DNA of 64,000 nucleotides, taken from Vibrio tapetis subsp. tapetis (GTDB lineage: Bacteria > Pseudomonadota > Gammaproteobacteria > Enterobacterales > Vibrionaceae). The DNA is taken from NCBI RefSeq assembly GCF_900233005.1, contig NZ_LT960612.1, positions 434,001 through 498,000 on the forward strand. Reading direction: 5' to 3'. A program made the position numbers and the translations under genes. Below, one piece after another: positions 25,841 to 35,519 of the stretch. The notes under the pieces are model-generated. The model did not search any database. It saw nothing but the letters and a program-made list of their open reading frames with translations, and had not been told where the DNA came from. Position 1 is the first letter of the stretch. Each line of letters begins with the position of its first letter.

Positions 25841-26235
25841 TTACTTTGGTGATAACACACTCAGTATTAATAGCCCTTCCGAAACACAAAAAAAGCCGAA
25901 GGAAACAAACCAATCCATACTCGATTGGCTAAGCAACAAAGTAAAATCAACGCCACCAGCGCTTAAAACAAAGTTACCCTTCGAGCCGTCGGAAGGTAAG
26001 GTAATGACATGAATCAGGTAACCCTCAGCATTTCCCCTACGCATTAGCCTTGCAATGAATGCATACCCCTTTCTAATAACGGTGAGAGAAGCAAAAGAGA
26101 CAACAAAAGTGTCACACCCGAAGGTATGGCTTCTTTCCATGTATCAAATCGAAAATGAAAAAACATCGCGCCGATTGAAGTTAACGCAATAAAACACGCT
26201 TGTGTATCCGGGGTTCTGACTCTCTCTGTACCCAA
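25841..26235 (-). pseudogene. Possible frameshifted small membrane protein
   Basis: The minus strand reads QACFIALTSIGAMFFHFRFD and PSGVTLLLSLLLLSPLLERG in one frame, then NAEGYLIHVITLPSDGSKGN and FVSFGFFCVSEGLLILSVLS in another, with the change near 26050. Together they look like a helical membrane protein. I do not recognise the family. The 5' end runs into the LysR remnant, so it is probably broken. Confidence 0.25.
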
Positions 26236-26498
26236 CGCATTTAGCGTTCAACAACTGGCTACACCACTCAGTCGTTTTCTAGATCTGCACCCTGACCTTT
26301 CAGTTAACGTCTCAGTGTCAGATAGGTTTGTTGATTTCGTCAAAGGGAATGAGGGTGTGGCGATTTAATGATGGAAAGGAAATCATGAAAATTAAAGTAA
26401 ACGAGCACATTCGCAGTGATAGCCCAGAGACGTTAGTGAAAATGGCAAAGATGGGTCAAGGTATCGCAGCCATGCCGATTAAACACGATGACGATTAG
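26213..26498 (+). pseudogene. LysR regulator remnant (effector domain pieces)
   Basis: The first piece, 26213-26368, reads VLTLSVPNAFSVQQLATPLS, RFLDLHPDLSVNVSVSDRFV and DFVKGNEGVAI, the start of a LysR effector domain up to the usual DVAIR position. The second, 26385-26498, reads HIRSDSPETLVKMAKMGQGI and AAMPI, the end of the same domain. The HTH and roughly 70 central residues are missing. No intact relative with the same sequence is in this window. Confidence 0.65.
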
Positions 26499-26541
26499 AA
26501 AGCAGGATTAGAAAGGACAAACTAAAAAGAAAAAAACGTCT

Positions 26542-26780
26542 GGGGAACCATTAATGAGCAATCAAGAGTTGGAGGTTTTCGTGTCTTCGTTCGAATCATC
26601 CACCCTAGTCTGATGATCTATGGAGAGCGGGATGTGATCCCACCGTCGGAAAGGTTACCGATGTTCGTGCCAAATGTAGACGTCGTTAACCTAGATAGTG
26701 GTCATTGGATTCAGCAAGAAAAACCAGAAGAAACTAGCCAAGCTATTTTCACTTAGCTGAAACAACAAAACGAAACCTAG
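26542..26780 (+). pseudogene. Remnant of a second epoxide-hydrolase-like gene
   Basis: GEPLMSNQELEVFVSSFESS (from 26542) and MIYGERDVIPPSERLPMFVP followed by GHWIQQEKPEETSQAIF match the 3' third of the intact hydrolase at 15856-16800, at clearly high identity in both DNA and protein. About 85 bp between them is deleted, the 5' two-thirds are absent, and a TAG at 26754-26756 replaces the tryptophan found in the intact copy. The fragment keeps the GER acid motif and the GHW histidine but cannot be functional. Confidence 0.85.
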
Positions 26781-26792
26781 CAGCAATAAATC

Positions 26793-26826
26793 AAACCTAC
26801 CTTCCGACAAAACGGACGGTAGGTTT
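26793..26826 (+). terminator. Hairpin after the hydrolase remnant
   Basis: AAACCTACCTTCCG (26793-26806) pairs, with one mismatch, with CGGACGGTAGGTTT (26813-26826). It probably was the terminator of the decayed hydrolase gene. Confidence 0.5.
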
Positions 26827-26881
26827 ACCCACCTATTCCTCAACAGAAACAACGAACATTAGCCTCGGCCTATTCGATGAA

Positions 26882-26961
26882 TTATTGATTGAGCAATCTC
26901 ATTCGTTCCACATCTACTTTTACGGTTTTCCAGCCTTGATCAACCTCTCCCTGAAGAAGCC
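26882..26961 (-). pseudogene. C-terminal remnant of a second BOF-domain gene
   Basis: The minus strand reads LLQGEVDQGWKTVKVDVERM then RLLNQ and a stop, corresponding to the last strands of the BOF protein at 17521-17922 (GEVDQGWTTVKVDVDRI). The rest of the gene is gone. Its position behind the hydrolase remnant repeats the gene order at 15.8-17.9 kb. Confidence 0.75.
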
Positions 26962-27088
26962 GTTCAAGCGGATACGAGATTTGTTTTATGAAATAGAGTG
27001 AGTCTTAACCTATGTTAATGAATAAACAATTAAAGCCTTGTTAGTATCTAATCAAATGACAACAATGCCATTAATTTGGAGAAATACC

Positions 27089-27538
27089 ATGCCATCTCAT
27101 ATCAGTTTTAAGGCTTTTACACCAAGTAATAAAAATGCGTGTCTTCGTATTTTTGATGCCAACTGCCCTACCTATTTTGCCGAAAATGAAAGAGCAGATT
27201 ACGCTGCTTTTTTGGAGAATAACCCAGAAGGGTATGACGTCTGCGTTTACAACAATGATATCGTGGGTGCTTATGGCTTATGTGGAAGTGATCAGGAGTT
27301 TCGTGAGCTAAATTGGATTTTGATTTCTCCTAGCGCTCAAGGCATAGGAATTGGCCATGAGTTTTTAAGCAGGGCGATAGAATCAGCTCGAAGCTTAAAT
27401 TTAACGCAAATAAAAATTGCGGCTAGCCACTTATCCGCGCCATTCTTTGCTAAGTACGGCGCACTAGAAATTTGTGAAATACCGGATGGGTGGGGTCTCG
27501 GCATGCATCGCATCGATATGGAACTGAACCTGTCCTAA
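27089..27538 (+). CDS. GNAT family N-acetyltransferase
   Basis: The single GNAT domain shows the acetyl-CoA loop ISPSAQGIGIGHEFLSRAIE (Q/R-x-x-G-x-G/A motif as QGIGIG) and C-terminal FFAKYGALEI. It acetylates an amine on an unknown substrate, likely a small metabolite or peptide. The ATG at 27089 is chosen because tttggag lies 8 nt before it; the frame extends upstream to 27038 without an RBS. It is monocistronic, with a terminator shared with the convergent TerC gene. Confidence 0.8.
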   Translation: MPSHISFKAFTPSNKNACLRIFDANCPTYFAENERADYAAFLENNPEGYDVCVYNNDIVGAYGLCGSDQEFRELNWILISPSAQGIGIGHEFLSRAIESARSLNLTQIKIAASHLSAPFFAKYGALEICEIPDGWGLGMHRIDMELNLS

Positions 27539-27578
27539 ATAACTAGACCAACATTCTGATAGTTACTCACTGCCTAAT

Positions 27579-27609
27579 GAGAAAGAGGAGGATTAACCTC
27601 CCCTTTCTC
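27579..27609. terminator. Bidirectional terminator between GNAT and TerC genes
   Basis: GAGAAAG (27579-27585) and GGAGG pair with CCTCC and CTTTCTC (to 27609) in one interrupted stem. It lies between two convergent stop codons. Confidence 0.55.
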
Positions 27610-27624
27610 TACGTTTAACGTGAA

Positions 27625-28374
27625 CTAAGACACGTCGACTAATGGACGAATTTTAACGATGTTTATGCGCTGTTTTTTCTTCAATTGAATATGGCAAAGC
27701 TCTAGAGCCAAACCAAATGCCATCGCAAAATAGATATAGCCTTTATTCACATGAATCGCGAAGCCTTCTGCCATTAACAAGCCGCCGAGTAGAATTAAGA
27801 ACAATAGCGCCAAGGTTTTAAAACCTGGATATTTTGTTACTACGTTATTAATCTTCTCTGCTGTTAACACCATAACGAAGGCCGATGAAATAATCGCGGC
27901 TATCATAATAGGAATATCATTAGTTAAGCCTACCGCCGTGATCACCGAGTCCATCGAAAATACGGCATCGACAGCGACGATTTGAAGTAATACCACAGCA
28001 AGCCCAGTCCTTACACAGGTTGAATGCCCCATTTCTGTATGCATTAACCAACCCCACAGCTCTTTCAAACTTTTACCGAGCAAGAACGCACCACCAAAGA
28101 TCATGATGAGATCTCGGCCTGTGAACGCGTGATTTGCAATACTCATTAGTGGCTGGGTAAGAGACATTAACCAAGAAATAGAAAAGACCAAGACAATTCG
28201 AGCCATTACCGCTAAGGCAATGCCTAAGTTTCGGGCTAATTTACGTTGCTGTTGTGGCAATCGTTCGCAAAGTATCGAAATAAAAATAACATTATCGACC
28301 CCAAGTATGACTTCGAGTGCGAATAACGTTACGAATATTGCCCAGGTTTCTGGTTGTAGAAATAGTTCTATCAT
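27625..28374 (-). CDS. TerC family integral membrane protein
   Basis: The 249-residue protein has about seven membrane helices. The family motifs are LFALEVILGVDNVIFISIL near the N-terminus and IVAVDAVFSMDSVITAVGL in the middle, both with conserved membrane acidic residues (Asp in GVDN and SMDS) that are thought to bind metal. TerC/Alx/YgdQ-type proteins take part in manganese export or metal loading of exported proteins, and in tellurite tolerance when next to ter genes. No ter genes or yybP-type riboswitch are seen here. An SD-like ggaggc lies upstream of the ATG. Confidence 0.88.
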   Translation of the reverse strand: MIELFLQPETWAIFVTLFALEVILGVDNVIFISILCERLPQQQRKLARNLGIALAVMARIVLVFSISWLMSLTQPLMSIANHAFTGRDLIMIFGGAFLLGKSLKELWGWLMHTEMGHSTCVRTGLAVVLLQIVAVDAVFSMDSVITAVGLTNDIPIMIAAIISSAFVMVLTAEKINNVVTKYPGFKTLALLFLILLGGLLMAEGFAIHVNKGYIYFAMAFGLALELCHIQLKKKQRINIVKIRPLVDVS

Positions 28375-28729
28375 AGTGATGCCTCCGAGGAGTGGAAGCG
28401 TGGTGAAGTGTTCAGTCGACTAAAGGGGTCGTCCATTAATTTTTGTACCTCTGTTACTTAAGAAAGCCAAGTAAATCACTAAACTTCACCTTCAGCAATA
28501 GTCAATTTTAACCGCCAATGCTCTGTAACATTAGAGGTCAAAATAGTTTATAGACTCCCTGGTTCTTAACGCTATATAACAGAATCACTGCCAGATAATT
28601 TCAACAACATTATTTATATCGTGTACTAAGGGTTCGCTTAGAAAATAAACGCAAATGTAACTGACTCCAAAGCTACATAGAGCAGCATAATCCATCGAAT
28701 CGCCTGAAGATTTTCATCTCTACACATGT
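28375..28729. other. Intergenic region upstream of terC
   Basis: About 355 bases between the terC start and the chemoreceptor terminator. I see no ORF, RNA or clear operator. Only AT-rich promoter-like sequence is present. Confidence 0.4.
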
Positions 28730-28762
28730 AAAAAAGCGGCTTAACCAGAAGGTAAGCCGCCT
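28730..28762 (-). terminator. Terminator of the chemoreceptor gene
   Basis: GCGGCTTAACC and GGTAAGCCGC form an 10-bp imperfect stem (28736-28760), followed on the minus strand by a T6 run. It lies 33 nt beyond the stop codon. Confidence 0.75.
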
Positions 28763-28794
28763 TTACTATCGCTCATAAAGACCAATACTCAGCA

Positions 28795-30687
28795 CTAACT
28801 CAATTTGAAATTCGCCACTTGGCGCTTAAGATCGTCATTCGTATCATTAAGTAGCTGGGTCGCTTGCACGGTATGCTGACCACTGCTTACTAATGATTCA
28901 ACAATATCTCGAATCGACAGCATATTACGACTTAGCTCTTCAGCAACCGTACTCTGTTCTTCTGTCGCTGCAGCAATCTGAGTACTCACATCGTCGATTT
29001 CATTTACCGATGCACTCATGACCGTCAAGCTCTCAGACACTTCCGCCGTTTTGTCGGCTGTCTCTTGGCACTGCATTTTGGTTGAATCCATTGCTTTAAC
29101 AACCGTCTCAGTTCCACCCAGCAATTGATTAAGCATGTCTGAAATTTCCATTGTGCTGTTTTGCGTTCGGCCTGCAAGCGCACGAACTTCATCAGCCACA
29201 ACCGCAAAACCGCGACCCTGCTCCCCCGCACGAGCTGCTTCGATGGCGGCATTGAGCGCCAGCAAGTTCGTTTGTTCAGAGATATCGCCGATCACATTGA
29301 GTACACTGCTGATTTTATTCGCGTCTTGATTCATCCGAAGAATGCTATTAGACATACCCTCAACTTCACTGACCAATGCAGTGACGGTGCTGACCGCATT
29401 ATTGACAATAGACAAGGATGATTCCGCTTCTTTACTTGCCTCATCCGTAATGCGATTCGATTGATTCACATTTTCAGCAACCGTCCGTGCGCTTTCACTC
29501 ATCTGCGTAATGGCGGTAACCACTTGTTCCGTTTCACTTGAGTGAGTCACGAGCCTTGCTTCGTTCTCACGCGCCGTCGTGCCCAACTGGTTGGCACTGA
29601 CCGAGATATTTTGACTTGCTTGAGAGATATGCAGCATCATCTCTTGAAGGTTTTCTACAAATCGATTAAAGCCCTGGCTGATTTGAGCTAAGTCGTCATT
29701 GCCTTCTATTTTTAGTCGTTGAGTGAGATCGCCCGTACCATGAGAAAGATCAAGCACCGCACTTTTCAATTTCAGTAGTGGTCGATAAGCCTATTGTAAA
29801 ATAACAAAAATCGCACCGAAACTGACAAGCAGAAGCAAACCACCTGTCACCAGTGAGTCGTACATTGCGGCGTAGACCACGGTGAGTGCGCTCTCTTGAT
29901 CAACAAATACCATCAACGTCCAATACATATCGGGGCTCAGATTTACACGCTCAAAATAGCCGTCAAACTGAATTCCAAGGTAAGGAAAACTCAAATTACC
30001 GGATTGCTGAGAAAAAAACTGACGCTCCATCTCCGCGAAGTTTGCACTAATTTGAGAGGGGGTTTTTCCGATATCATTGGGATCATCACTGGCAAAAAAT
30101 ACCGCCTTGTTATCCGTCAATGTCGCCGCGCCACCCGCAAAGCGCATATTACTGACCGCGCTTATCACCTCACCCAGCGGTATATCACCAAGCAGAACAC
30201 CGATAGCCTGCCCCTCTTGAGTTACGGGCATCGTGACGCTAACGACTTTCTCTTGAGTCACTTGGTCTTGATACACGCCAGTAATCATAACGTCACGGGC
30301 ACTTTTCGCATTTTTATACCAATCACGCTGACGAAAATCCGGTTTATCTCCGGCTAACGACATGAACGCACGACCATCTTGATACGTCATGATGACATTA
30401 GAGAACGACGAGCTTTGCGCCAATAGTTCGACTAAACGTTGGTTGTCCTCACCCGTCAGTTGGCGATTAAAACTTTTCGCTCCATTCTTAATAGCCAGAC
30501 TCTTAAACGCCATCATCTGTTCCAGCTCCGTAACATGGAAGCTGAGCTTGTCTGACGTTTTCTCCACCAGAGAGCCAACCATGTTGTCTTTCATCGCTAG
30601 TATATTAAGCGTCCCTAGCACGATGAGTGAAGCGGCAACGAGTACCCCGACACCAAAGTAAATCCTCGATTTAAAACCTAAATTCAT
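28795..30687 (-). pseudogene. Methyl-accepting chemotaxis protein interrupted by an amber codon
   Basis: The N-terminal half (from 30687) has a membrane helix at residues 8-28 and a dCache-type periplasmic sensor with DWYKNAK and SVTMPVTQEGQAIGVLLGD. A second helix (VTGGLLLLVSFGAIFVIL) is followed by Q and then a TAG at 29791-29793. The reading continues in the same frame with [20 protein letters not shown], a HAMP region, and the signalling hairpin with [20 protein letters not shown] and [23 protein letters not shown] or TGG changed to TAG by one transition would explain the break exactly at the end of the second helix. The start at 30687 has gagg 8 nt upstream. Without suppression, neither half could signal. 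Confidence 0.85.
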
Positions 30688-31058
30688 CCTATACCTCACT
30701 GTTTACGTAAGTGTTAGAGCGATATTTTGATGATGCTGGTCATTTATTTTTATTTCACGTAACTGAGCAATCAGCACATGAGGACTGAAACCAATCTATC
30801 ACCTAGCCATGACAACCCGTTTGCTTATATGCAACTAAGCCGTCAATAGACTCTAGTTGCTGGCAAGTAAACGATCAACGTTTATGCGATTAATTTTATA
30901 AAAATATGCACTTTGATTGGTATTTTGATATTCATTAGGCCTCATAATAAATAAAGTGCCTATAGTTAGCGGTACACGAATATTTCGTGGTTGGCTAAGT
31001 AGCAAAAAACTCTCGCTACGGTTCCTAATAAACAATCTTAAAAACATGGAGCGACACT
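30688..31058. other. Intergenic region between chemoreceptor and decarboxylase genes
   Basis: About 370 bases between divergent genes. No gene or clear operator was recognised. An SD (atggagc) precedes the decarboxylase ATG. Confidence 0.35.
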
Positions 31059-32942
31059 ATGAGTGACAAGGCAAAAATCAAATACGGCCCAAGGCGAAAG
31101 CCATGGATAGAGCAAGTACCAGAATTCGCGTTAGGAAAAATATCCCCACCAACAGCAGACCCTACAAAGGTTTATGCAGAACGAAACTATGACTTTCACT
31201 ACACCGAGCAGGCCGTTGACAACTTTGATGTCGAGCTGCCTCCGATAGGACAAACCACCGGAGAGCAAGATCAGGTTTATCAACAGTTACTTTCGTATGT
31301 GGATGTTCAAAAACAGCATTTTCTTGGCTACCAAACAGAAGAAAGCATCTGTTATGAAAAACGGCTCGCTCCGTTTCTTGACGTTAGCCTAAACAACGTC
31401 GGCGACCCGTTTGTTAACGGAAACTACACCATTAACTCAAAATGTGTTGAACGCTCCGTTCTCGATTACTTTGCGTGTTTATGGAATGCCAGATGGCCCT
31501 CACAAGGTCCGTACATTGATAAGAACGACCAATTTCAACCCGGAGATCCGGAAAGCTATTGGGGCTATGTTCTCACGATGGGCAGTACGGAAGGAAACTT
31601 GTATGCCATGCTCAATGCGCGGGATTATTTAAGCGGTGTGATGTTGTTAGAAGAAGAAATAAGGTCGGAAACGGTCACCGGTGCAACCTTGGTTAACAAT
31701 GAGGTATACGCACATTACCCTTGCCCACCGCCGAAACACACCAATGCCTACACTCCGGTGGCGTTTTTTTCCGAAGATACCCATTACTCGATAGTAAAGG
31801 CCATGGCGGTTGAGAAAATCGACACCTTCGGCGATCTTGGTAACCGACTTTACCCTAATCAAAACCCCGTCGAACCAGGTAAACCTTGGCCAAGAGAAGT
31901 TGAATCAGAAATGCCAACGCCTGAGCTTCCCGCAGGTTCTGGCGCAATTGACGTTGAAAAACTCGTCAAATACGTCACGTTTTTTGCTCAAAAAGGCTAT
32001 CCCATTTTATTGGTGTTAAATTGTGGGACAACCTTCAAAGGTGCTTATGATGATGTAGACCAAATAACGTCTCTGTTAGAGCCCATTTTAAAAGAAAATG
32101 GCTTATGGCAACGAGAAGTGCCTATCGACCCACAAGATCCCAATAGTGACTTTGAAGTCCGGACTGGCTACTGGGTGCATGTTGATGGCGCTCTTGGTGC
32201 CAGTTATCTACCCTTCATAAAAATGGCAAAAGAGTGCCCTGAATACCAAAGCGATTTTGCCCATCACGGTGATAACACAGGGCCAAATTTTGACTTCAAA
32301 AATGCGATGATTCACTCCATTGTCACCAGTGGACATAAGTGGCCAGGAGCACCATGGCCGACGGGTGTTTACATGACCAAGCAAAAATTCATGGTTTCTC
32401 CTCCCGATAACCCGGAATACATTGGCTCACCCGACACCACTTTTGCAGGTTCGCGCAACGGCCTTTCTCCAATCGTACTTTGGGAATATTTTGCCCGGAA
32501 CAGTTATCAGAAACAGATAGAACTTGCCATGCAAGGGCAAAGGATGGCGCAGTATGCTTACGAGCAATTATTATTAGTCGCTGAGCATTGGCGCGATAAA
32601 GGCACTGGCTTACCGGACGGGTTGTGGCTGCAAAGGACTCCGTTGTCACTCTCGTTGATATTCTGCCAACCAAACGAGGAGATTATTTTCCGTTATTCGC
32701 TTGCCAAAGAGAGCACCAGTATTGGTGAGCAAGATACCGAGCAGCGGCATTATGTTCATCTTTTTACTATGTGGGATGTAGACAAATCCCTAATCGACAG
32801 TTTATGCCACGACCTTACACAGCCGGGCGCATTCAACGGCCAGTTATTTGAATCCATCAAACATAGTAAGGTAAGTAAACCCAGAGTCACAAACACACTC
32901 AAACAAATCCGATTACCCCTTAGGGGCCGTTCATTTCGTTGA
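31059..32942 (+). CDS. Group II PLP-dependent decarboxylase
   Basis: The 627-residue cytoplasmic enzyme belongs to fold-type I pyridoxal-phosphate decarboxylases. The PLP lysine is in TSGHKWPGAPWPTG (about Lys427), the pyridine-binding aspartate in YWVHVDGALGAS (about Asp376), and the stacking histidine in SEDTHYSIVK (about His242). LTMGSTEGNLYAMLNAR matches the phosphate-binding region. It is about 100-150 residues longer than typical histidine, glutamate or DABA decarboxylases, with an extended N-terminus and a proline-rich insertion near 215-290. The substrate (His, Asp, an aromatic amino acid or DABA) cannot be told from this sequence. No amino acid antiporter is adjacent. Confidence 0.82.
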   Translation: MSDKAKIKYGPRRKPWIEQVPEFALGKISPPTADPTKVYAERNYDFHYTEQAVDNFDVELPPIGQTTGEQDQVYQQLLSYVDVQKQHFLGYQTEESICYEKRLAPFLDVSLNNVGDPFVNGNYTINSKCVERSVLDYFACLWNARWPSQGPYIDKNDQFQPGDPESYWGYVLTMGSTEGNLYAMLNARDYLSGVMLLEEEIRSETVTGATLVNNEVYAHYPCPPPKHTNAYTPVAFFSEDTHYSIVKAMAVEKIDTFGDLGNRLYPNQNPVEPGKPWPREVESEMPTPELPAGSGAIDVEKLVKYVTFFAQKGYPILLVLNCGTTFKGAYDDVDQITSLLEPILKENGLWQREVPIDPQDPNSDFEVRTGYWVHVDGALGASYLPFIKMAKECPEYQSDFAHHGDNTGPNFDFKNAMIHSIVTSGHKWPGAPWPTGVYMTKQKFMVSPPDNPEYIGSPDTTFAGSRNGLSPIVLWEYFARNSYQKQIELAMQGQRMAQYAYEQLLLVAEHWRDKGTGLPDGLWLQRTPLSLSLIFCQPNEEIIFRYSLAKESTSIGEQDTEQRHYVHLFTMWDVDKSLIDSLCHDLTQPGAFNGQLFESIKHSKVSKPRVTNTLKQIRLPLRGRSFR

Positions 32943-32965
32943 GGAAATGCAGCTTTATTAGACAT

Positions 32966-32995
32966 CAATATCGCCTCGAATTAGAGGCGATATTG
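32966..32995. terminator. Hairpin between convergent genes
   Basis: CAATATCGCCTC (32966-32977) pairs perfectly with GAGGCGATATTG (32984-32995). It lies between the decarboxylase and lipoprotein stop codons. T-runs are weak on both sides. Confidence 0.6.
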
Positions 32996-33006
32996 TCTCG
33001 GTAAGG

Positions 33007-34335
33007 TTAATTAAAGTCTTGAGTCCAGTAAGACATCTTTGCTAAATCGCTTTTACTGCTCTTATACCCAATCCCCATTTTCGTATGCTTACTATTCATA
33101 ACATTTTGACAGTGCCCTGCATGGCCTGCCCAGCTATTGAGACCCGCATCGTTAACCTTGCCATCGCTTCTTGGGCTTGTGTAACCAAAGATAGGGCTTA
33201 TGGCGGTATTAGAAGATAAAACAAACGCATTTTGGCCGGCACTATTGACGACGAAATGACCTTGTGCATTTCTTCGGTACTGCTCGTCTGAATTCAATTG
33301 AGCATTGCTGGCCGTGCCGTTATCCCATGCGATCGGTGGAACTGATGGGTAGTTTCCACTTGAAAATGACGAGCCAAACAAATCACAGTAGCGCAATGTC
33401 GACCTTGCGCAATTAGTCGAAATGATTGATTGATACTTGATACTCTCCTGACTTAAATCATCGGGAATATTCACAATTTTGCACCATTTTTCGTCTGCGA
33501 CACCTTGCCCTGCCATGCCCCAAATCGAGCCATTCAGTATTTGGTGTTTATCCAGAGAGGCAAAGTCGATAAGCGCATCATTATTGAGCGAACCTAGATT
33601 CAAATGGATATTCCCAGAGGACGCATCTAATGCAAACATCCGAGCGCCTACGTCTTTTGCGGCTGCATCAATTTTGTTTCGCTGCATCAGCTCCCATGCA
33701 TCGCCAAATCGCTGTTTTGACTGGTGACCATAAGCCAATGCTATAAATTGGTAAGTGGGTAAATTCACCTCAATACCGCTCTTGTTTTTTGTTACCACAC
33801 TTCCAACCGTTGCAAACGTTAAGGCGTTATCAAAGACAGCATTGTTGAATACATACGTTCCTAAACTCTCGCTCGAGCAGGCGTTGGTTTTCATGTCGTA
33901 TCGATATTCTGAAATGACACCATCAACAAATAACTGATGGTTTTTTCTTTGTGCGGTTAATCCAACGGCTTCGTAACAGTGCCAATCGTTAACTAGATTA
34001 CTCCCGTTATCGATGATGATCGTCGGTACAGGAATGGTTATATCAACCTTTGGGGTATCTCCCCCCTTAAATGCCGGAAGATTGGCGTTAACAGGAATCG
34101 ATGAATATGGATTTATCGCCCCTCCCTTTTCAACAAGACCTTCAATAGCAAAGATCATATTGCTCTTGAGTATCTTAATATCTGGCTGCTGAACAGTGAC
34201 TGTTGATGATCCTCCAGGGTTACTCGAATGACTCGGTTTCGCATTCTTACTGCCCTCCCCTGATGAACTTTCGCCACCACATCCTGAAATGGTAAGTGCA
34301 ATTAGCCCTACGGCTAATAAATTTTGGTGATCCAT
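33007..34335 (-). CDS. Lipoprotein with C-terminal CAP/SCP-like domain
   Basis: The N-terminus has a type II signal with lipobox TISGC (Cys about residue 19), followed by a Ser/Gly/Lys-rich linker to about residue 50. A central region of about 250 residues has no recognised domain and contains four or more cysteines. The C-terminus reads LNSWAGHAGHCQNVMNSKHT and KMGIGYK, the conserved GHCxNxM...MGxG segment of CAP (SCP/PR-1-like) domains. Bacterial CAP proteins are exported and mostly of unknown activity. It would be anchored to an envelope membrane. It lies alone on the minus strand. Confidence 0.7.
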   Translation of the reverse strand: MDHQNLLAVGLIALTISGCGGESSSGEGSKNAKPSHSSNPGGSSTVTVQQPDIKILKSNMIFAIEGLVEKGGAINPYSSIPVNANLPAFKGGDTPKVDITIPVPTIIIDNGSNLVNDWHCYEAVGLTAQRKNHQLFVDGVISEYRYDMKTNACSSESLGTYVFNNAVFDNALTFATVGSVVTKNKSGIEVNLPTYQFIALAYGHQSKQRFGDAWELMQRNKIDAAAKDVGARMFALDASSGNIHLNLGSLNNDALIDFASLDKHQILNGSIWGMAGQGVADEKWCKIVNIPDDLSQESIKYQSIISTNCARSTLRYCDLFGSSFSSGNYPSVPPIAWDNGTASNAQLNSDEQYRRNAQGHFVVNSAGQNAFVLSSNTAISPIFGYTSPRSDGKVNDAGLNSWAGHAGHCQNVMNSKHTKMGIGYKSSKSDLAKMSYWTQDFN

Positions 34336-34852
34336 TAGTTAATCCCTAACCATACATTATTCTTTAGGGTTGGGATGTTGCCTCATAGCCTTAGTTTGAA
34401 TTTCAGGTGAATGTCAGAGAACCCAAAAACTGACATTCAATTAACAATGAGAGGGGGATAAAGCAGGGAGAGAATCGTAGGCGTCACATGTAGTTAGGTT
34501 AGTGTCGGTTGTAGTGACACTGAATCGAACAACCGCCTTGCTTGCTTGTTCCCTGAGCAAAGCACGTTTCTAGCTCACTTTTACCCCATTATGAGGTGGC
34601 GAGATTACTATCCGATAAATCTCGGCAAAGCTTTCCCTACATTTTCTAATGTCTTACACCCATCGGGACGTGTACGTTTTGGGATTAAAGGTGAGTGGCG
34701 TATATGAGATGTTAGCTTACTAATGAAATGTCATTGATAGCATACGTGTAAAAATGTTTGTTCTTTTTAGTGAGAGCCCCCGTTAACCTTTTAAGAACTA
34801 TTTGCGTGATATAATGGAAAGATCAATATAAGAATGATTAGGAAGTTCCACC
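34336..34852. promoter_or_regulatory. Divergent promoter region with inverted repeat and extended -10
   Basis: In this 517-bp gap a perfect 10-bp inverted repeat (TGAATGTCAG at 34408-34417 and CTGACATTCA at 34430-34439) lies 75 bp upstream of the lipoprotein start. An extended -10 box, TGATATAAT (34807-34815), lies about 38 bp before the response-regulator ATG, whose RBS is aggaag. No additional gene was seen. Confidence 0.45.
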
Positions 34853-35515
34853 ATGCTTGTTTTATTGGTTGAAGACGACAAAGTTCTAGCGTCTGCGTTA
34901 AGCGATTACCTAGAGCTTGATAACATTGAATGTGATTTTGCATACAATGGTATTACTGGCCTTAGTTTGGCGATGGAGAACCAATACGACATCATCATTC
35001 TAGATGTCATGCTTCCCAAGTTGAGTGGATTCTCAATCTGCCAATCATTGAGAGACAAAGGCGTTGAGACTCCTATATTAATGATGACCGCCAAAGACTC
35101 ATTAGATGACAAGCTTGAAGGTTTTCAGGTGGGTACCGATGATTATGTGACGAAGCCTTTTGCTATGGCTGAACTAAGTGCAAGGCTAAAAGCCCTTGCG
35201 AATCGAAGTACAGGAAGAGTATCGAAAGTCATCCATATTGGTGATCTTAGCGTGGATATGGCTTCACATACGGCACACCGTGGTTCTATAAAATTAAGTT
35301 TGTCACCACTTAGTTGGAAGTTGCTTAAGTCTCTTGTAAAACACAGCCCAAATGTGGTGGCTAAGGAAACGTTAGAGCATGAGGTTTGGGGCGAGGAAAC
35401 CAGCGACAATAATCTGAAAGTTCAGATTCACAAGCTACGGCAGGCTATCGATAAGCCTTTTTCTTCGTCGCTTGTCCACAGTGTTCCTAAAGTCGGTTTC
35501 GCCCTGAGAGAATAA
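34853..35515 (+). CDS. OmpR-family response regulator
   Basis: The 220-residue regulator has a receiver with VEDDK, phosphorylation Asp in IIILDVMLPKLSG, Thr in MMTAKDS and Lys in DYVTKPF. The C-terminal winged helix has LSPLSWKLLKSLVKHSPNVV and the recognition helix DNNLKVQIHKLRQAID. It is followed after 4 nt by its cognate kinase. The targets are unknown; the downstream FAD oxidase is the obvious candidate. Confidence 0.88.
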   Translation: MLVLLVEDDKVLASALSDYLELDNIECDFAYNGITGLSLAMENQYDIIILDVMLPKLSGFSICQSLRDKGVETPILMMTAKDSLDDKLEGFQVGTDDYVTKPFAMAELSARLKALANRSTGRVSKVIHIGDLSVDMASHTAHRGSIKLSLSPLSWKLLKSLVKHSPNVVAKETLEHEVWGEETSDNNLKVQIHKLRQAIDKPFSSSLVHSVPKVGFALRE

Positions 35516-35519
35516 TAAT

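Noticed and set aside
28375..28450. Manganese (yybP-ykoY) riboswitch before terC
   Set aside because: The leader before the TerC start is short and I could not identify the conserved riboswitch loops.
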